Source: SHAN690 sp023262195 (lineage in GTDB: Bacteria > Bacteroidota > Bacteroidia > Flavobacteriales_G > Salibacteraceae). Taken from it: a stretch of 64,000 nt of DNA. Location: NCBI GenBank assembly GCA_038142005.1, contig JAYQJE010000001.1, positions 1-64,000 on the forward strand. Reading direction: 5' to 3'. The notes beneath the pieces are model-generated. The model saw only the letters and a program-made list of their open reading frames with translations, was not told where the DNA came from and ran no database searches. Position 1 is the stretch's first letter. Every line of letters begins with the position of its first letter. This document shows, piece after piece, positions 31,380 to 39,107 of the stretch. The position numbers and the translations under genes are program-made.

Positions 31380-32047
31380 TTTCCTTTAAGGTCTGGGTAT
31401 GCGAGTGCTTTTGAAAGTTCTTTGAGATATGTGGCGCGTGGCACTTCATACGCTCCAAGTGAGGCCAAATGATCATTATGCAATTGACAATCTATGAAAT
31501 GAAACCCTTGCTTGACAGCAAATTGATGCAGATGATAAAACGCCACTTTGGATGCATCCGTCATTTCAGTAAACATAGACTCTCCAAAAAATGCCCGTCC
31601 GAAGGAAAGACCGTACAATCCACCAACCAATTCGTTTTTATACCAAACTTCAAAACTGTGTGCCAAACCTCGCTCGTGCAGTTCGGTAAATACGGTAATA
31701 GTTTGATCGTTAATCCATGTTTCCGTTTGACCTTTCCTCCTAACATTGGCACATTGCTCCATGACTTTCTTAAAGGCCGTGTCGATTTTAACTTCAAAAC
31801 CGCCCTTAACGATGGCTTTACGAAGCGATTTACTGACCTTCATTTTGCCTGGGTAAAGCATCATTCGCTTCGGTGGACTCCACCAGAGTATGGGTTGATT
31901 GCTATTATACCAAGGAAATACTCCAATCTCATAAGCCAATAAAACACGTTCGAAGGAAAGATCTCCACCAACTGCCAACAGTCCATCTTCCTCGGCCAAA
32001 TCTGGTCTCGGAAACGCAATTGTGTCGGATAACTGGTACACGGGCAT
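31352..32047 (-). CDS. aat: Leucyl/phenylalanyl-tRNA--protein transferase
   Basis: 231 residues from Met at 32047 (MPVYQLSDTIAFP), more family-like than the in-frame 32071 start. Conserved: FPWYN with WWSPPKRM, ETWI, LVGGLYGLSFGRAFFGESMF, and FIDCQLHNDHLASLGA. It appends Leu or Phe to N-terminal Lys/Arg of proteins, marking them for ClpS-ClpAP degradation (N-end rule). Together with the overlapping RsmF-like gene it forms a translation/proteostasis pair. Confidence 0.93.
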   Translation of the reverse strand: MPVYQLSDTIAFPRPDLAEEDGLLAVGGDLSFERVLLAYEIGVFPWYNSNQPILWWSPPKRMMLYPGKMKVSKSLRKAIVKGGFEVKIDTAFKKVMEQCANVRRKGQTETWINDQTITVFTELHERGLAHSFEVWYKNELVGGLYGLSFGRAFFGESMFTEMTDASKVAFYHLHQFAVKQGFHFIDCQLHNDHLASLGAYEVPRATYLKELSKALAYPDLKGKWIHYQQTL

Positions 32048-32172
32048 AGTTGCGAATGACTTTATAATCAATCAAATATTTGAAGGATTCTTGAATTTTT
32101 TTTCAGACTGCACAATATTCATAGTACCAAGGCGTTTTTGTAACATGTTTTTAATTACATCAAACCACATAT

Positions 32173-32373
32173 ATGAAGCACAGCTACACTCCACATTCCC
32201 TTCTTACCGACTTTGTTTTCAGCGAATCTGAGGACTTGCAGACAGAAATCGAAATGACAAAAAGCCAATCGGGACCTTCAGAATGGACCATCCAAAAAAT
32301 TCTAGGCTTCTCTAAGGCATTCAATGTACAACGATCTGCCATGATCGGTGACATCGAGCAAATCTCAAACTAA
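32173..32373 (+). CDS. Small conserved hypothetical protein
   Basis: 66 residues: MKHSYTPHSLLTDFVFSES at the start and PSEWTIQKILGFSKAFNV near the end. The pairing of a 'L-x-x-F-x-x-x-E' opening and a 'S-x-x-x-I-x-x-I-L-x-x-S-(K/R)' segment is one I recall from small Bacteroidota proteins of unknown role. Its stop overlaps the convergent nth stop by four bases. Confidence 0.6.
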   Translation: MKHSYTPHSLLTDFVFSESEDLQTEIEMTKSQSGPSEWTIQKILGFSKAFNVQRSAMIGDIEQISN

Positions 32374-33011
32374 GATTTAGGCAGTCTTGACTTAACGCCT
32401 ATAAGTTGATCAATAGGGCTCTTCTCAAGTTTAAAGCCTCGGGCTGGACTATATTCTCTCCCGTAGAAAATAATCTGTAAATGAAGTCGATTCCAAAGCT
32501 CTTTTGGAAACAACTTCTTTGCATCTTTCTCGGTCTGCTCAACACTTTTGCCATTGGTCAACCCCCATCGATACATGAGTCTATGAATGTGTGTATCAAC
32601 AGGAAAAGCTGGTACACCAAAGGCCTGACTCATCACCACAGAAGCCGTTTTGTGGCCTACTCCAGGAAGTCGCTCAAGGGCTTCAAAAGACTGAGGCACG
32701 TCACCACCATGTTCATCCAAAATAATTTGCGATAAATTCCAAATGGCTTTAGACTTAGCAGGAGACAGACCACACGGTCTGATAATCTCCTTAATTTGAT
32801 CAATAGATAGTTTTACCATGTCCATTGGGTTATCCGCTTTAGTAAACAACAACGGGGTAATTCTATTCACGCGCTCATCAGTGCATTGAGCACTCAGCAA
32901 TACAGCAATCAATAGTGTATAGGGATCTTGATGATCTAGTGGAATCGGGACTTCAGGATACAATTGCTCTAGGTGCTCCTGCACAATACTTGCCTTTTCT
33001 TTTCTTGTCAT
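32370..33011 (-). CDS. nth: Endonuclease III lacking the [4Fe-4S] cysteines
   Basis: 213 residues. DNA glycosylase/AP lyase of base-excision repair. Helix-hairpin-helix LPGVGHKTA carries catalytic Lys121, and FPVDTHIHR carries Asp139. The four C-terminal Cys that hold the iron-sulfur cluster in E. coli Nth are absent: after FYGREY comes SPARGFKLEKSP. I recall the same SPARG/CPARG-type tail in other Flavobacteriia, so it is probably a lineage trait rather than damage. The stop of acyP overlaps its start (ATGA). Confidence 0.9.
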   Translation of the reverse strand: MTRKEKASIVQEHLEQLYPEVPIPLDHQDPYTLLIAVLLSAQCTDERVNRITPLLFTKADNPMDMVKLSIDQIKEIIRPCGLSPAKSKAIWNLSQIILDEHGGDVPQSFEALERLPGVGHKTASVVMSQAFGVPAFPVDTHIHRLMYRWGLTNGKSVEQTEKDAKKLFPKELWNRLHLQIIFYGREYSPARGFKLEKSPIDQLIGVKSRLPKS

Positions 33012-33283
33012 GCCTTGATGATTCTAAAGTCTTCGAAGTCCAGTTCCTTCCGAATTGGTTGAACGTCCACCGATTCCACACTGCTCTTTGGTGAACCAAT
33101 TTTTGCCCATGCAACAAGTTGATCAATTTGATCTTCCCCGCCTTGTGCAACAATTTTGACTTTCCCGTTTACCATATTTTGAACATGGCCGCAAACACCA
33201 ATCTCATCAGCCTTTTGTTTAGAATATTTTCTAAACCACACTCCTTGCACCCTTCCCGACACAATTATCTCAACCGTTGTCAT
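33008..33283 (-). CDS. acyP: Acylphosphatase
   Basis: 91 residues from ATG 33283. GRVQGVWFRKYSKQKA carries catalytic Arg18, and GHVQNMVNGKVKIVAQG carries Asn36. It hydrolyses acyl phosphates such as acetyl phosphate or 1,3-bisphosphoglycerate in the cytoplasm. An in-frame start at 33334 would add 17 residues not seen in the family. Confidence 0.93.
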   Translation of the reverse strand: MTTVEIIVSGRVQGVWFRKYSKQKADEIGVCGHVQNMVNGKVKIVAQGGEDQIDQLVAWAKIGSPKSSVESVDVQPIRKELDFEDFRIIKA

Positions 33284-33332
33284 ATTTCTTGATGAATGTA
33301 AATAGATTACGTTCTGCCCATATTTTATTTGC

Positions 33333-33347
33333 ATTTGTAAAACAAAT
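33333..33347. promoter_or_regulatory. Perfect inverted repeat ATTTGT-AAA-ACAAAT
   Basis: 6-3-6 dyad between acyP and bcp, about 45 bases before bcp. Its position fits an operator for a dimeric regulator; the regulator is unknown. Confidence 0.35.
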
Positions 33348-33391
33348 AGTTTGGACTTTGTTTATGTAGATGAACAAATTTAAATTGCGAT

Positions 33392-33859
33392 ATGAATAAA
33401 ATAGAAGAAGGACAAGCAGCACCAAATTTTACGGGGAAGGATCAAAATGGTAGTGCCATTTCACTTCAAGATTTTAAAGGAGACAATGTGGTCATTTACT
33501 TTTATCCAAAAGACGATACACCTGGTTGCACCGCACAAGCATGTAATCTCAGAGACAATCATGGCGAATTGCTAAACAAGGGAATTAAAGTTGTTGGAGT
33601 AAGTGCCGATTCGGAGGAAAAACATCAAAAGTTTATCAAAAAGTATGACTTACCTTTCCCGCTAATAGCCGATACCGATAAAAGTATAATTCAGTCGTTT
33701 GGAGTTTGGGAGAGAAAAAAATTTATGGGCAAAGTATATGATGGCATCCATCGTACCACCTTTATCCTTGATAAGGACGGCACCGTTATGAAGCGCATCG
33801 ACAAAGTCAAAACGAAAGATCATACAAATCAAATCCTTGAGGCATTGAACCTCAACTAA
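33392..33859 (+). CDS. bcp: Thioredoxin-dependent peroxiredoxin (BCP/PrxQ type)
   Basis: 155 residues. FYPKDDTPGCTAQAC with peroxidatic Cys46 and resolving Cys51 (CxxxxC), then VVGVSADSEEKHQKFIKKY and the GIHRTTFILDKDG segment. It reduces H2O2 and organic peroxides in the cytoplasm using thioredoxin. recA follows 12 bases downstream on the same strand, so the two may share a transcript, linking peroxide defence with DNA repair. Confidence 0.93.
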   Translation: MNKIEEGQAAPNFTGKDQNGSAISLQDFKGDNVVIYFYPKDDTPGCTAQACNLRDNHGELLNKGIKVVGVSADSEEKHQKFIKKYDLPFPLIADTDKSIIQSFGVWERKKFMGKVYDGIHRTTFILDKDGTVMKRIDKVKTKDHTNQILEALNLN

Positions 33860-33871
33860 ATCATCACAGCA

Positions 33872-34900
33872 ATGGCAGAAGTATCAAAAGAGAAATTAAA
33901 AGCACTCAACCTCACACTTGAGCGCCTCGAAAAAACATATGGAAAAGGAAGCATTATGCGCATGGGCGATAATGTGGTCGAAAATATGGAGGTTATTCCT
34001 TCAGGGTCTCTTTCAGTAGACTTAGCCTTAGGTGTAGGCGGATATCCAAGGGGAAGAATCATTGAAGTTTATGGACCAGAATCTTCGGGTAAAACCACCC
34101 TGGCGATACATGCCATTGCTGAATTGCAAAAACAAGGAGGCATTGCAGCTATTATTGATGCCGAGCATGCTTTCGATCGATTCTATGCAGAAAATCTAGG
34201 AGTTGATACAGACAACCTATTGATTTCACAACCCGATAACGGGGAGCAAGCGCTAGAAATAGCCGACAATCTCATTCGGTCTGGGGCGGTAGACCTCATT
34301 GTTGTGGATTCTGTTGCTGCACTTACTCCAAAGGCAGAAATTGAAGGAGAAATGGGCGACAGTAAAATGGGTTTACAAGCCCGATTGATGTCACAGGCCA
34401 TGCGAAAGCTCACAGCTTCCATCAGCAAGACACATTGCACGTGCATCTTTATCAATCAGCTTCGTGAAAAAATCGGTGTGATGTTCGGAAATCCTGAAAC
34501 CACAACAGGAGGTAATGCATTGAAATTTTATGCGTCCATTAGGATTGACATCCGCAGGTCATCACAGATAAAGAATGGTGATGAGGTGATTGGTAATAAC
34601 GTGAAGCTCAAAGTTGTTAAGAACAAGGTAGCGCCACCATTTAAGCGTGCTGAGTTTGATATAATGTATGGAACGGGTATTTCAAAATCTGGCGAAATTG
34701 TGGATCTTGGAGTTCAACAAGGCATTCTCAAAAAGAGTGGTTCTTGGTTTAGCTATGGTGAAACCAAGCTGGGGCAAGGCCGAGATGCCGTAAAGCAGCT
34801 ATTTGAAGACAATCCCGAATTGAGTGAAGAAATCGAAAACAAGATTTTTGAGTCATTCAAACCGAAATCGAAGGAAAAGGCAGCATCTGCAGAAGCATAG
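33872..34900 (+). CDS. recA: RecA recombinase
   Basis: 342 residues, intact. Walker A GPESSGKT at residues 68-75, Walker B VDLIVVDSVAAL, the L2/ATP-cap region INQLREKIGVMFGNPETTTGGNALKFYASIR. Central DNA strand-exchange and SOS co-protease protein. A terminator follows at 34924. No LexA/SOS box was found by eye in the 12-base gap to bcp. Confidence 0.97.
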   Translation: MAEVSKEKLKALNLTLERLEKTYGKGSIMRMGDNVVENMEVIPSGSLSVDLALGVGGYPRGRIIEVYGPESSGKTTLAIHAIAELQKQGGIAAIIDAEHAFDRFYAENLGVDTDNLLISQPDNGEQALEIADNLIRSGAVDLIVVDSVAALTPKAEIEGEMGDSKMGLQARLMSQAMRKLTASISKTHCTCIFINQLREKIGVMFGNPETTTGGNALKFYASIRIDIRRSSQIKNGDEVIGNNVKLKVVKNKVAPPFKRAEFDIMYGTGISKSGEIVDLGVQQGILKKSGSWFSYGETKLGQGRDAVKQLFEDNPELSEEIENKIFESFKPKSKEKAASAEA

Positions 34901-34923
34901 TGCTTCCTAATTCTAAATGTGCA

Positions 34924-34958
34924 AAGGCCGTGGCGTATAGCCATGGCCTTTTACTTTT
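34924..34958 (+). terminator. Rho-independent terminator after recA
   Basis: Stem AAGGCCGTGGC / GCCATGGCCTT (one G-T pair), 4-base loop, then TTTTACTTTT. Confidence 0.85.
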
Positions 34959-34970
34959 ATGTTTGAGACC

Positions 34971-35960
34971 ATGAAAAACACATTCTATTTACTTCTTCTG
35001 ATTTCAATTGTTGGTTGCGGAGAAACCAAAACTATAGTCGAGGAGGCATATGAAAATCCTGTAGACAGTATCAGCGCGATTATCAAGGGTGATCAAGGAA
35101 ATTCTGATCTGTATTTTGAGCGATCAAAGGCGTACTTCCAACTCGGTGATGTACCCGCAAGTCTGAGTGATGTGGGTAGAGCTTTGAATTTAGACAGTAG
35201 CAAAGCTGATTACTACATATTCCTAGCAAGCTTGAAGATTATAAATAAGCAAAGCAGAGAATCAAGAGATGCTTTGCTTAAGGCATATGAAATCAATCCA
35301 GATAATGTGGATGTACTTGTAAAACTGGGAGAGCTTTACATGTTGGTTGACGATTACGCCAACTCATTTAAGTATTTAAATGAGGCTTTAAGAGTTGATG
35401 TAAATAATGCTACTGCCTATCGTTTGAAAGGCTTCAATTACAAATATGCCGGTGATACCGTCAAGGCTGTGTCTAGTTTTCGAACGGCAATTGAACAAGA
35501 CCCTGAGGACTATGATAGCTACTTACAGCTTGGGCTACTATTTTCCATACCCTTAGAGCCAATTGCACTTGACTATTACAACAACGCATTAAGGGTAAAG
35601 CCAAATAGCTTAGAGGTAATGTATGCAAAGGCTTTTCACTTACAGCGAGCCGGTGAAGTGCGATCGGCCATTCGATTGTATGATGAAATAATCGAGCTAA
35701 ATCCAAATTATTTCAATGCACATTACAATAAGGGATACATCTATCTTGAATACCTTGCGAAGTATGATAGTGCTTCAATGGCCTTTACTGAATCCATTAA
35801 CTATGGCCCAGAAAAATATTTTCAAGCCCTATATAATCGAGGATTAGCCAAAGAAAGGGCTGATTTCACCAAAGAGGCACTGGAAGATTATAAAATGGTA
35901 TTAGAGATGAATCCTCAGTATGATTTGGCGGCAATGGCCATCTCCAGGATATCTGAATAA
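34971..35960 (+). CDS. TPR-repeat lipoprotein
   Basis: 329 residues from ATG 34971. Lipoprotein signal with Cys at about residue 15 (ISIVGCGET). The remainder is built of TPR units (e.g. SDLYFERSKAYFQLGD, VDVLVKLGELYMLVDDY, ATAYRLKGFNYKYAGD, YDSYLQLGLLF, FNAHYNKGYIYLEYL) at about 34-residue spacing, eight or nine in all. Likely a scaffold for protein interaction at the periplasmic side of a membrane; partner unknown. Confidence 0.85.
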   Translation: MKNTFYLLLLISIVGCGETKTIVEEAYENPVDSISAIIKGDQGNSDLYFERSKAYFQLGDVPASLSDVGRALNLDSSKADYYIFLASLKIINKQSRESRDALLKAYEINPDNVDVLVKLGELYMLVDDYANSFKYLNEALRVDVNNATAYRLKGFNYKYAGDTVKAVSSFRTAIEQDPEDYDSYLQLGLLFSIPLEPIALDYYNNALRVKPNSLEVMYAKAFHLQRAGEVRSAIRLYDEIIELNPNYFNAHYNKGYIYLEYLAKYDSASMAFTESINYGPEKYFQALYNRGLAKERADFTKEALEDYKMVLEMNPQYDLAAMAISRISE

Positions 35961-35962
35961 AA

Positions 35963-35991
35963 AAAGCCCCATTGTAATTCGATGAGGCTTT
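35963..35991. terminator. Bidirectional terminator between convergent genes
   Basis: AAAGCCCCAT / ATGAGGCTTT stem with one C-A mismatch and A/T flanks on both sides; lies between stops at 35960 (+) and 36016 (-). Confidence 0.65.
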
Positions 35992-36015
35992 ATGCAATTG
36001 CAAAAAACTGTCGTA

Positions 36016-37769
36016 TTAATTATCGTCCTTACCTACGTAAAACTCTACCATTTTCTCACTGGTATTACCAAGCTTATCCTTAGCAACCACCTTTACTTCA
36101 TACTTCTTGTTCTTTCTAAACCTGCTCATTTCTGACGCATCTAACGTTTGAGCAGAAGAATACAAGGTCAACGCTCCACCATCCATAGAATACATGATTT
36201 TATCCGCGCCCACCTTCTTATCGGTGGCCGCAACGTACATTCTAGTATAATTCGGATACACTGGTAAGCCTTTCTTAGAGCCAATAGCTTCAATACTGAA
36301 CTTTACAAAGATTTCTGGTGCTGTATTATCAACATAAGCACTGCTAGTCTTCTCGGTTTCCTTGTTGTTTACGTTATCTGTACTTCTAAACTTGATGGTA
36401 TGATAGCCTTCACTAGGAAGATTGAATTGGCTGTAGGTTTTAAATCCACCGCCATCAATGCTATATTCCACCGACTTAACACCAGAGGCATCATCACGAG
36501 TTCGAAGAGTAATATCGCTCTCGCTGGTGATGAACAATGTATCACGATCCATAAATTGAGGGTTGGCGTAAATTATTCCTGTTTCAGGACCTTCATTATC
36601 CATAAATACATTGATGTATTTGTTTCCACTTAAGTTCTCCACCAAATCGTTGGCATCATACTTAACATTGTGTACACCACGAACGTCTGGCATCTTAAAC
36701 TCAGAGCTATAAGTACCTCGTTCTCCTCCATCAATTCTGTAATAGATGTTCTTCACCCCAGCCTTATTATCAGTGGCAGCTAGAGCAATTGTTGTTCTAG
36801 GTGAGATGTATAAGTAGTTTCCTTTATACTGATCACCCTTCACTTCATGCGTAGGTACGGGGGAATTCGATCCAAATAAAACTTGAATGTGCTTGCGCTT
36901 GCACCGCCATCTCCACCTTCCATGTTCTTCACATTATCTACGGCATAATATTTAAAAACGTGCTCTCCATCACCAAGTCCGGTCATGGGCACCTGACCAT
37001 AGTATCCTTTAGAATTACCTCCGTCAAAGTTGTAATATGTGGTCTTTACTCCACTCAAATTATCTGTGCTTGTCAGCTTAAGCTTTGTACCTGGTGCAAG
37101 TATGTTTCCACCTTTATTGATCCCTACAACTTCATAGGTAGTTTTTGGGGCCGTCAAGTCAACCGTGAAGTCTGAAGACTTAGCCTTCTCATCATTTCCA
37201 ACATAATCTACTGAGTAGTAATAGAGCGTTTGAGCACCTTCTTTTGATACGCTCACATCATTGCTGTAATCGCTGTATCCACCACCAAGTGCATACTGAG
37301 TATTCTTCACACCTGAAACACCATCTCTAGGTGTCAACGAGAAGGTCAAGTTTTTTCCAAAATAAGTTGTCCCTCCTGAGGTATATCTGGGCGCGTTGTC
37401 AAATCTCAGCGTAGTAACAGGCGCTAAACCATCTGCGTTAACTTCATATAAAACCTCCTGTAAGGGCTGCACTGTTTTACCTGTTTCTGGGTCAACTGCG
37501 TACTTACTCCTGATGTAGTTTGGACCTTCCGTATCCAAATGCATTGGCTCAGAATATTCTGGTTTCTTTCCCTTAAGGTCGTAGTTCTTACCATTTGGTT
37601 CCGTAGAAAATTTAAGATACATGGGTAGTTGCTTCTGCACATAAATATCGCCTTCACCATTGATGTAAACCTGCTTTTCAAAGCTGGGTTTAGACGGTTC
37701 TGATTGCGCAAAAACCACTACTGATAATGCGCTCAGCATTGCTGTAGATAAGTACTTGAGTTGCTTCAT
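36016..37769 (-). CDS. Exported OmpL47/Ig-like repeat protein (one frame break)
   Basis: About 584 residues after adding one C to the C run near 36863-36867 (minus strand), which restores PPVPTHEVKGDQ. Signal peptide ends VVVFAQSE. At least five repeats of about 90-100 residues, each with D-x-x-S/A-G-V-K-x-x-x-Y-x-x-D-G-G and a later H-x-(I/V/F)-K-Y-x-A-x-D (FRSTDNVNN, YYAVDNVKN), the OmpL47-type Ig-like pattern. Probably a surface or periplasmic structural protein. No sorting tail is recognised. The terminator at 35963-35991 lies after its stop. Confidence 0.8.
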
Positions 37770-37815
37770 AGGTTATTCGTTTCAGTTCCTTTCGAAACAG
37801 GAAAACAAGTATAGG

Positions 37816-37845
37816 AATAAAAAAGGGAGCATAAGCGCTCCCTTT
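37816..37845 (-). terminator. Terminator of the thrS-infC-rpmI-rplT operon
   Basis: Minus-strand stem AAAGGGAGC / GCTCCCTTT, six-base loop, then a T-rich tract. Lies 24 bases after the rplT stop. Confidence 0.88.
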
Positions 37846-37868
37846 CAGTAGATTAAGTCAGTTTTCAG

Positions 37869-38213
37869 TTATTTGATTTTATCGCAAATTGCTTTGAAGG
37901 CATCGGGATGATTCATAGCTAAATCAGCCAATACTTTTCGGTTTAGCTCGATGTTCGCACTTGAAGCTTTACCCATAAACTGGCTGTAAGACATTCCATT
38001 GATCCGAGCGCCTGCGTTGATTCTTTGAATCCAAAGTGCTCTAAAGTTTCTTTTCTTGAGTTTACGACCGGTGTAACTATACAGCTGAGCTTTCTCAACT
38101 GCGTTCTTAGATACGGTCCACACATTCTTTCTGCGACCAAAGTATCCTTTGGCCTGCTTCATGATTTTCTTACGTCTTGCTCGTGACGCTACACTATTTA
38201 CTGATCTTGGCAT
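37869..38213 (-). CDS. rplT: 50S ribosomal protein L20
   Basis: 114 residues, full length: MPRSVNSVASRARRKKIMKQAKGYFGRRKN opening and WIQRINAGARINGMSYSQFM, both diagnostic. Binds 23S rRNA and is needed early in 50S assembly. Last gene of the operon. In many bacteria L20 represses rpmI-rplT translation through mRNA structure; the hairpin at 38286-38304 could take part. Confidence 0.97.
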   Translation of the reverse strand: MPRSVNSVASRARRKKIMKQAKGYFGRRKNVWTVSKNAVEKAQLYSYTGRKLKKRNFRALWIQRINAGARINGMSYSQFMGKASSANIELNRKVLADLAMNHPDAFKAICDKIK

Positions 38214-38285
38214 TTTATTTTTTGTTTTTGGTCTAAAGCGCCTTTAAATTATTGGACTTAAAGCTCGAGACCGGGTTTAACACTA

Positions 38286-38304
38286 TCCCGAATGGAATTC
38301 GGGA
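38286..38304. promoter_or_regulatory. Hairpin in the rpmI-rplT spacer
   Basis: Perfect 8-bp stem TCCCGAAT / ATTCGGGA with 3-base loop and no T run, in the 104-base gap between rpmI and rplT. Not a terminator by itself; possibly an mRNA processing or control element. Confidence 0.45.
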
Positions 38305-38317
38305 AAACCATTTTTAT

Positions 38318-38515
38318 TTACTTGAGATTCAAAAGCGTTTTGATGTTGTTCTCATCAGCAGGATGCACAAGTGCAGCCTTACCTAGACGCTTCTTTTGCA
38401 CCGTCTCCTTCTTAGTTAGGATGTGGCGCTTAAACGCTTTCTTTCTCTTAATTTTTCCAGTGGCTGTAAGCTTGAATCGCTTTTTAGCGCTGGAATTTGT
38501 CTTCATTTTAGGCAT
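38318..38515 (-). CDS. rpmI: 50S ribosomal protein L35
   Basis: 65 residues: MPKMKTNSSAKKRFKLTATGKIKRKKAFKRHI..., very basic and typical of bL35. Lies 33 bases after infC in the conserved infC-rpmI-rplT order. Confidence 0.96.
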   Translation of the reverse strand: MPKMKTNSSAKKRFKLTATGKIKRKKAFKRHILTKKETVQKKRLGKAALVHPADENNIKTLLNLK

Positions 38516-38548
38516 TACTTCCTAGTTTTTATATCGACTTAACTACTA

Positions 38549-39091
38549 CTACTTTTTCTTCTTAGGGGCAAGCATCATAATCATGCGCTTTCCTTCCAGT
38601 TTTGGCATCTGCTCCACTGTACCCAATTCTTCGAGTTCAGTAGCTAATCTCAAGAGTAGAATCTCGCCTTTGTCCTTAAACAAGATCGAGCGTCCTCTAA
38701 AGAACACAAACGCCTTAATTTTAAAGCCATCCTCCAAGAACTTGACTGCGTGTTTTTTCTTAAACTCATAGTCATGCTCATCAGTGTTTGGTCCAAATCT
38801 TATCTCTTTAACTACGACCTTTTGCGCCTTATTCTTAATCTCCTTTTGCTTCTTCTTTTGATCGTACAAGAATTTCTTGTAGTCCAAAATTTTGGCAATA
38901 GGTGGATCCGCTTTCTCAGATATCAATACCAAGTCAAGATCTGCATCCTTCGCTTTGGCGATGGCAGCTTGCGTGGTCATGATCTTTGGTTCACCTCCTT
39001 CTTGCACTACTCTCACTTGCTGAGCGTAGATGCGTTCGTTGATTTTATGCTCCGGTTCGCGTTGAATCGGCCTTCTTTGGGGTCGTCTAAT
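38549..39091 (-). CDS. infC: Translation initiation factor IF-3, AUU start codon
   Basis: 180 residues from ATT at 39091-39089. In this frame a TAA stop lies two codons upstream and no ATG/GTG/TTG precedes the conserved HKINERI segment, so a GTG start at 39016 would drop the N-terminal 25 residues. E. coli infC also starts at AUU, which IF-3 itself discriminates against, giving autoregulation; that is established there and inferred here. Core motifs: DLDLVLISEKADPPIAKILDYKKFLYDQKKK and VKEIRFGPNTDEHDYEFK. Begins 16 bases after thrS. Confidence 0.95.
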   Translation of the reverse strand: MRRPQRRPIQREPEHKINERIYAQQVRVVQEGGEPKIMTTQAAIAKAKDADLDLVLISEKADPPIAKILDYKKFLYDQKKKQKEIKNKAQKVVVKEIRFGPNTDEHDYEFKKKHAVKFLEDGFKIKAFVFFRGRSILFKDKGEILLLRLATELEELGTVEQMPKLEGKRMIMMLAPKKKK

Positions 39092-39107
39092 TACTTAATT
39101 ATTTTAG

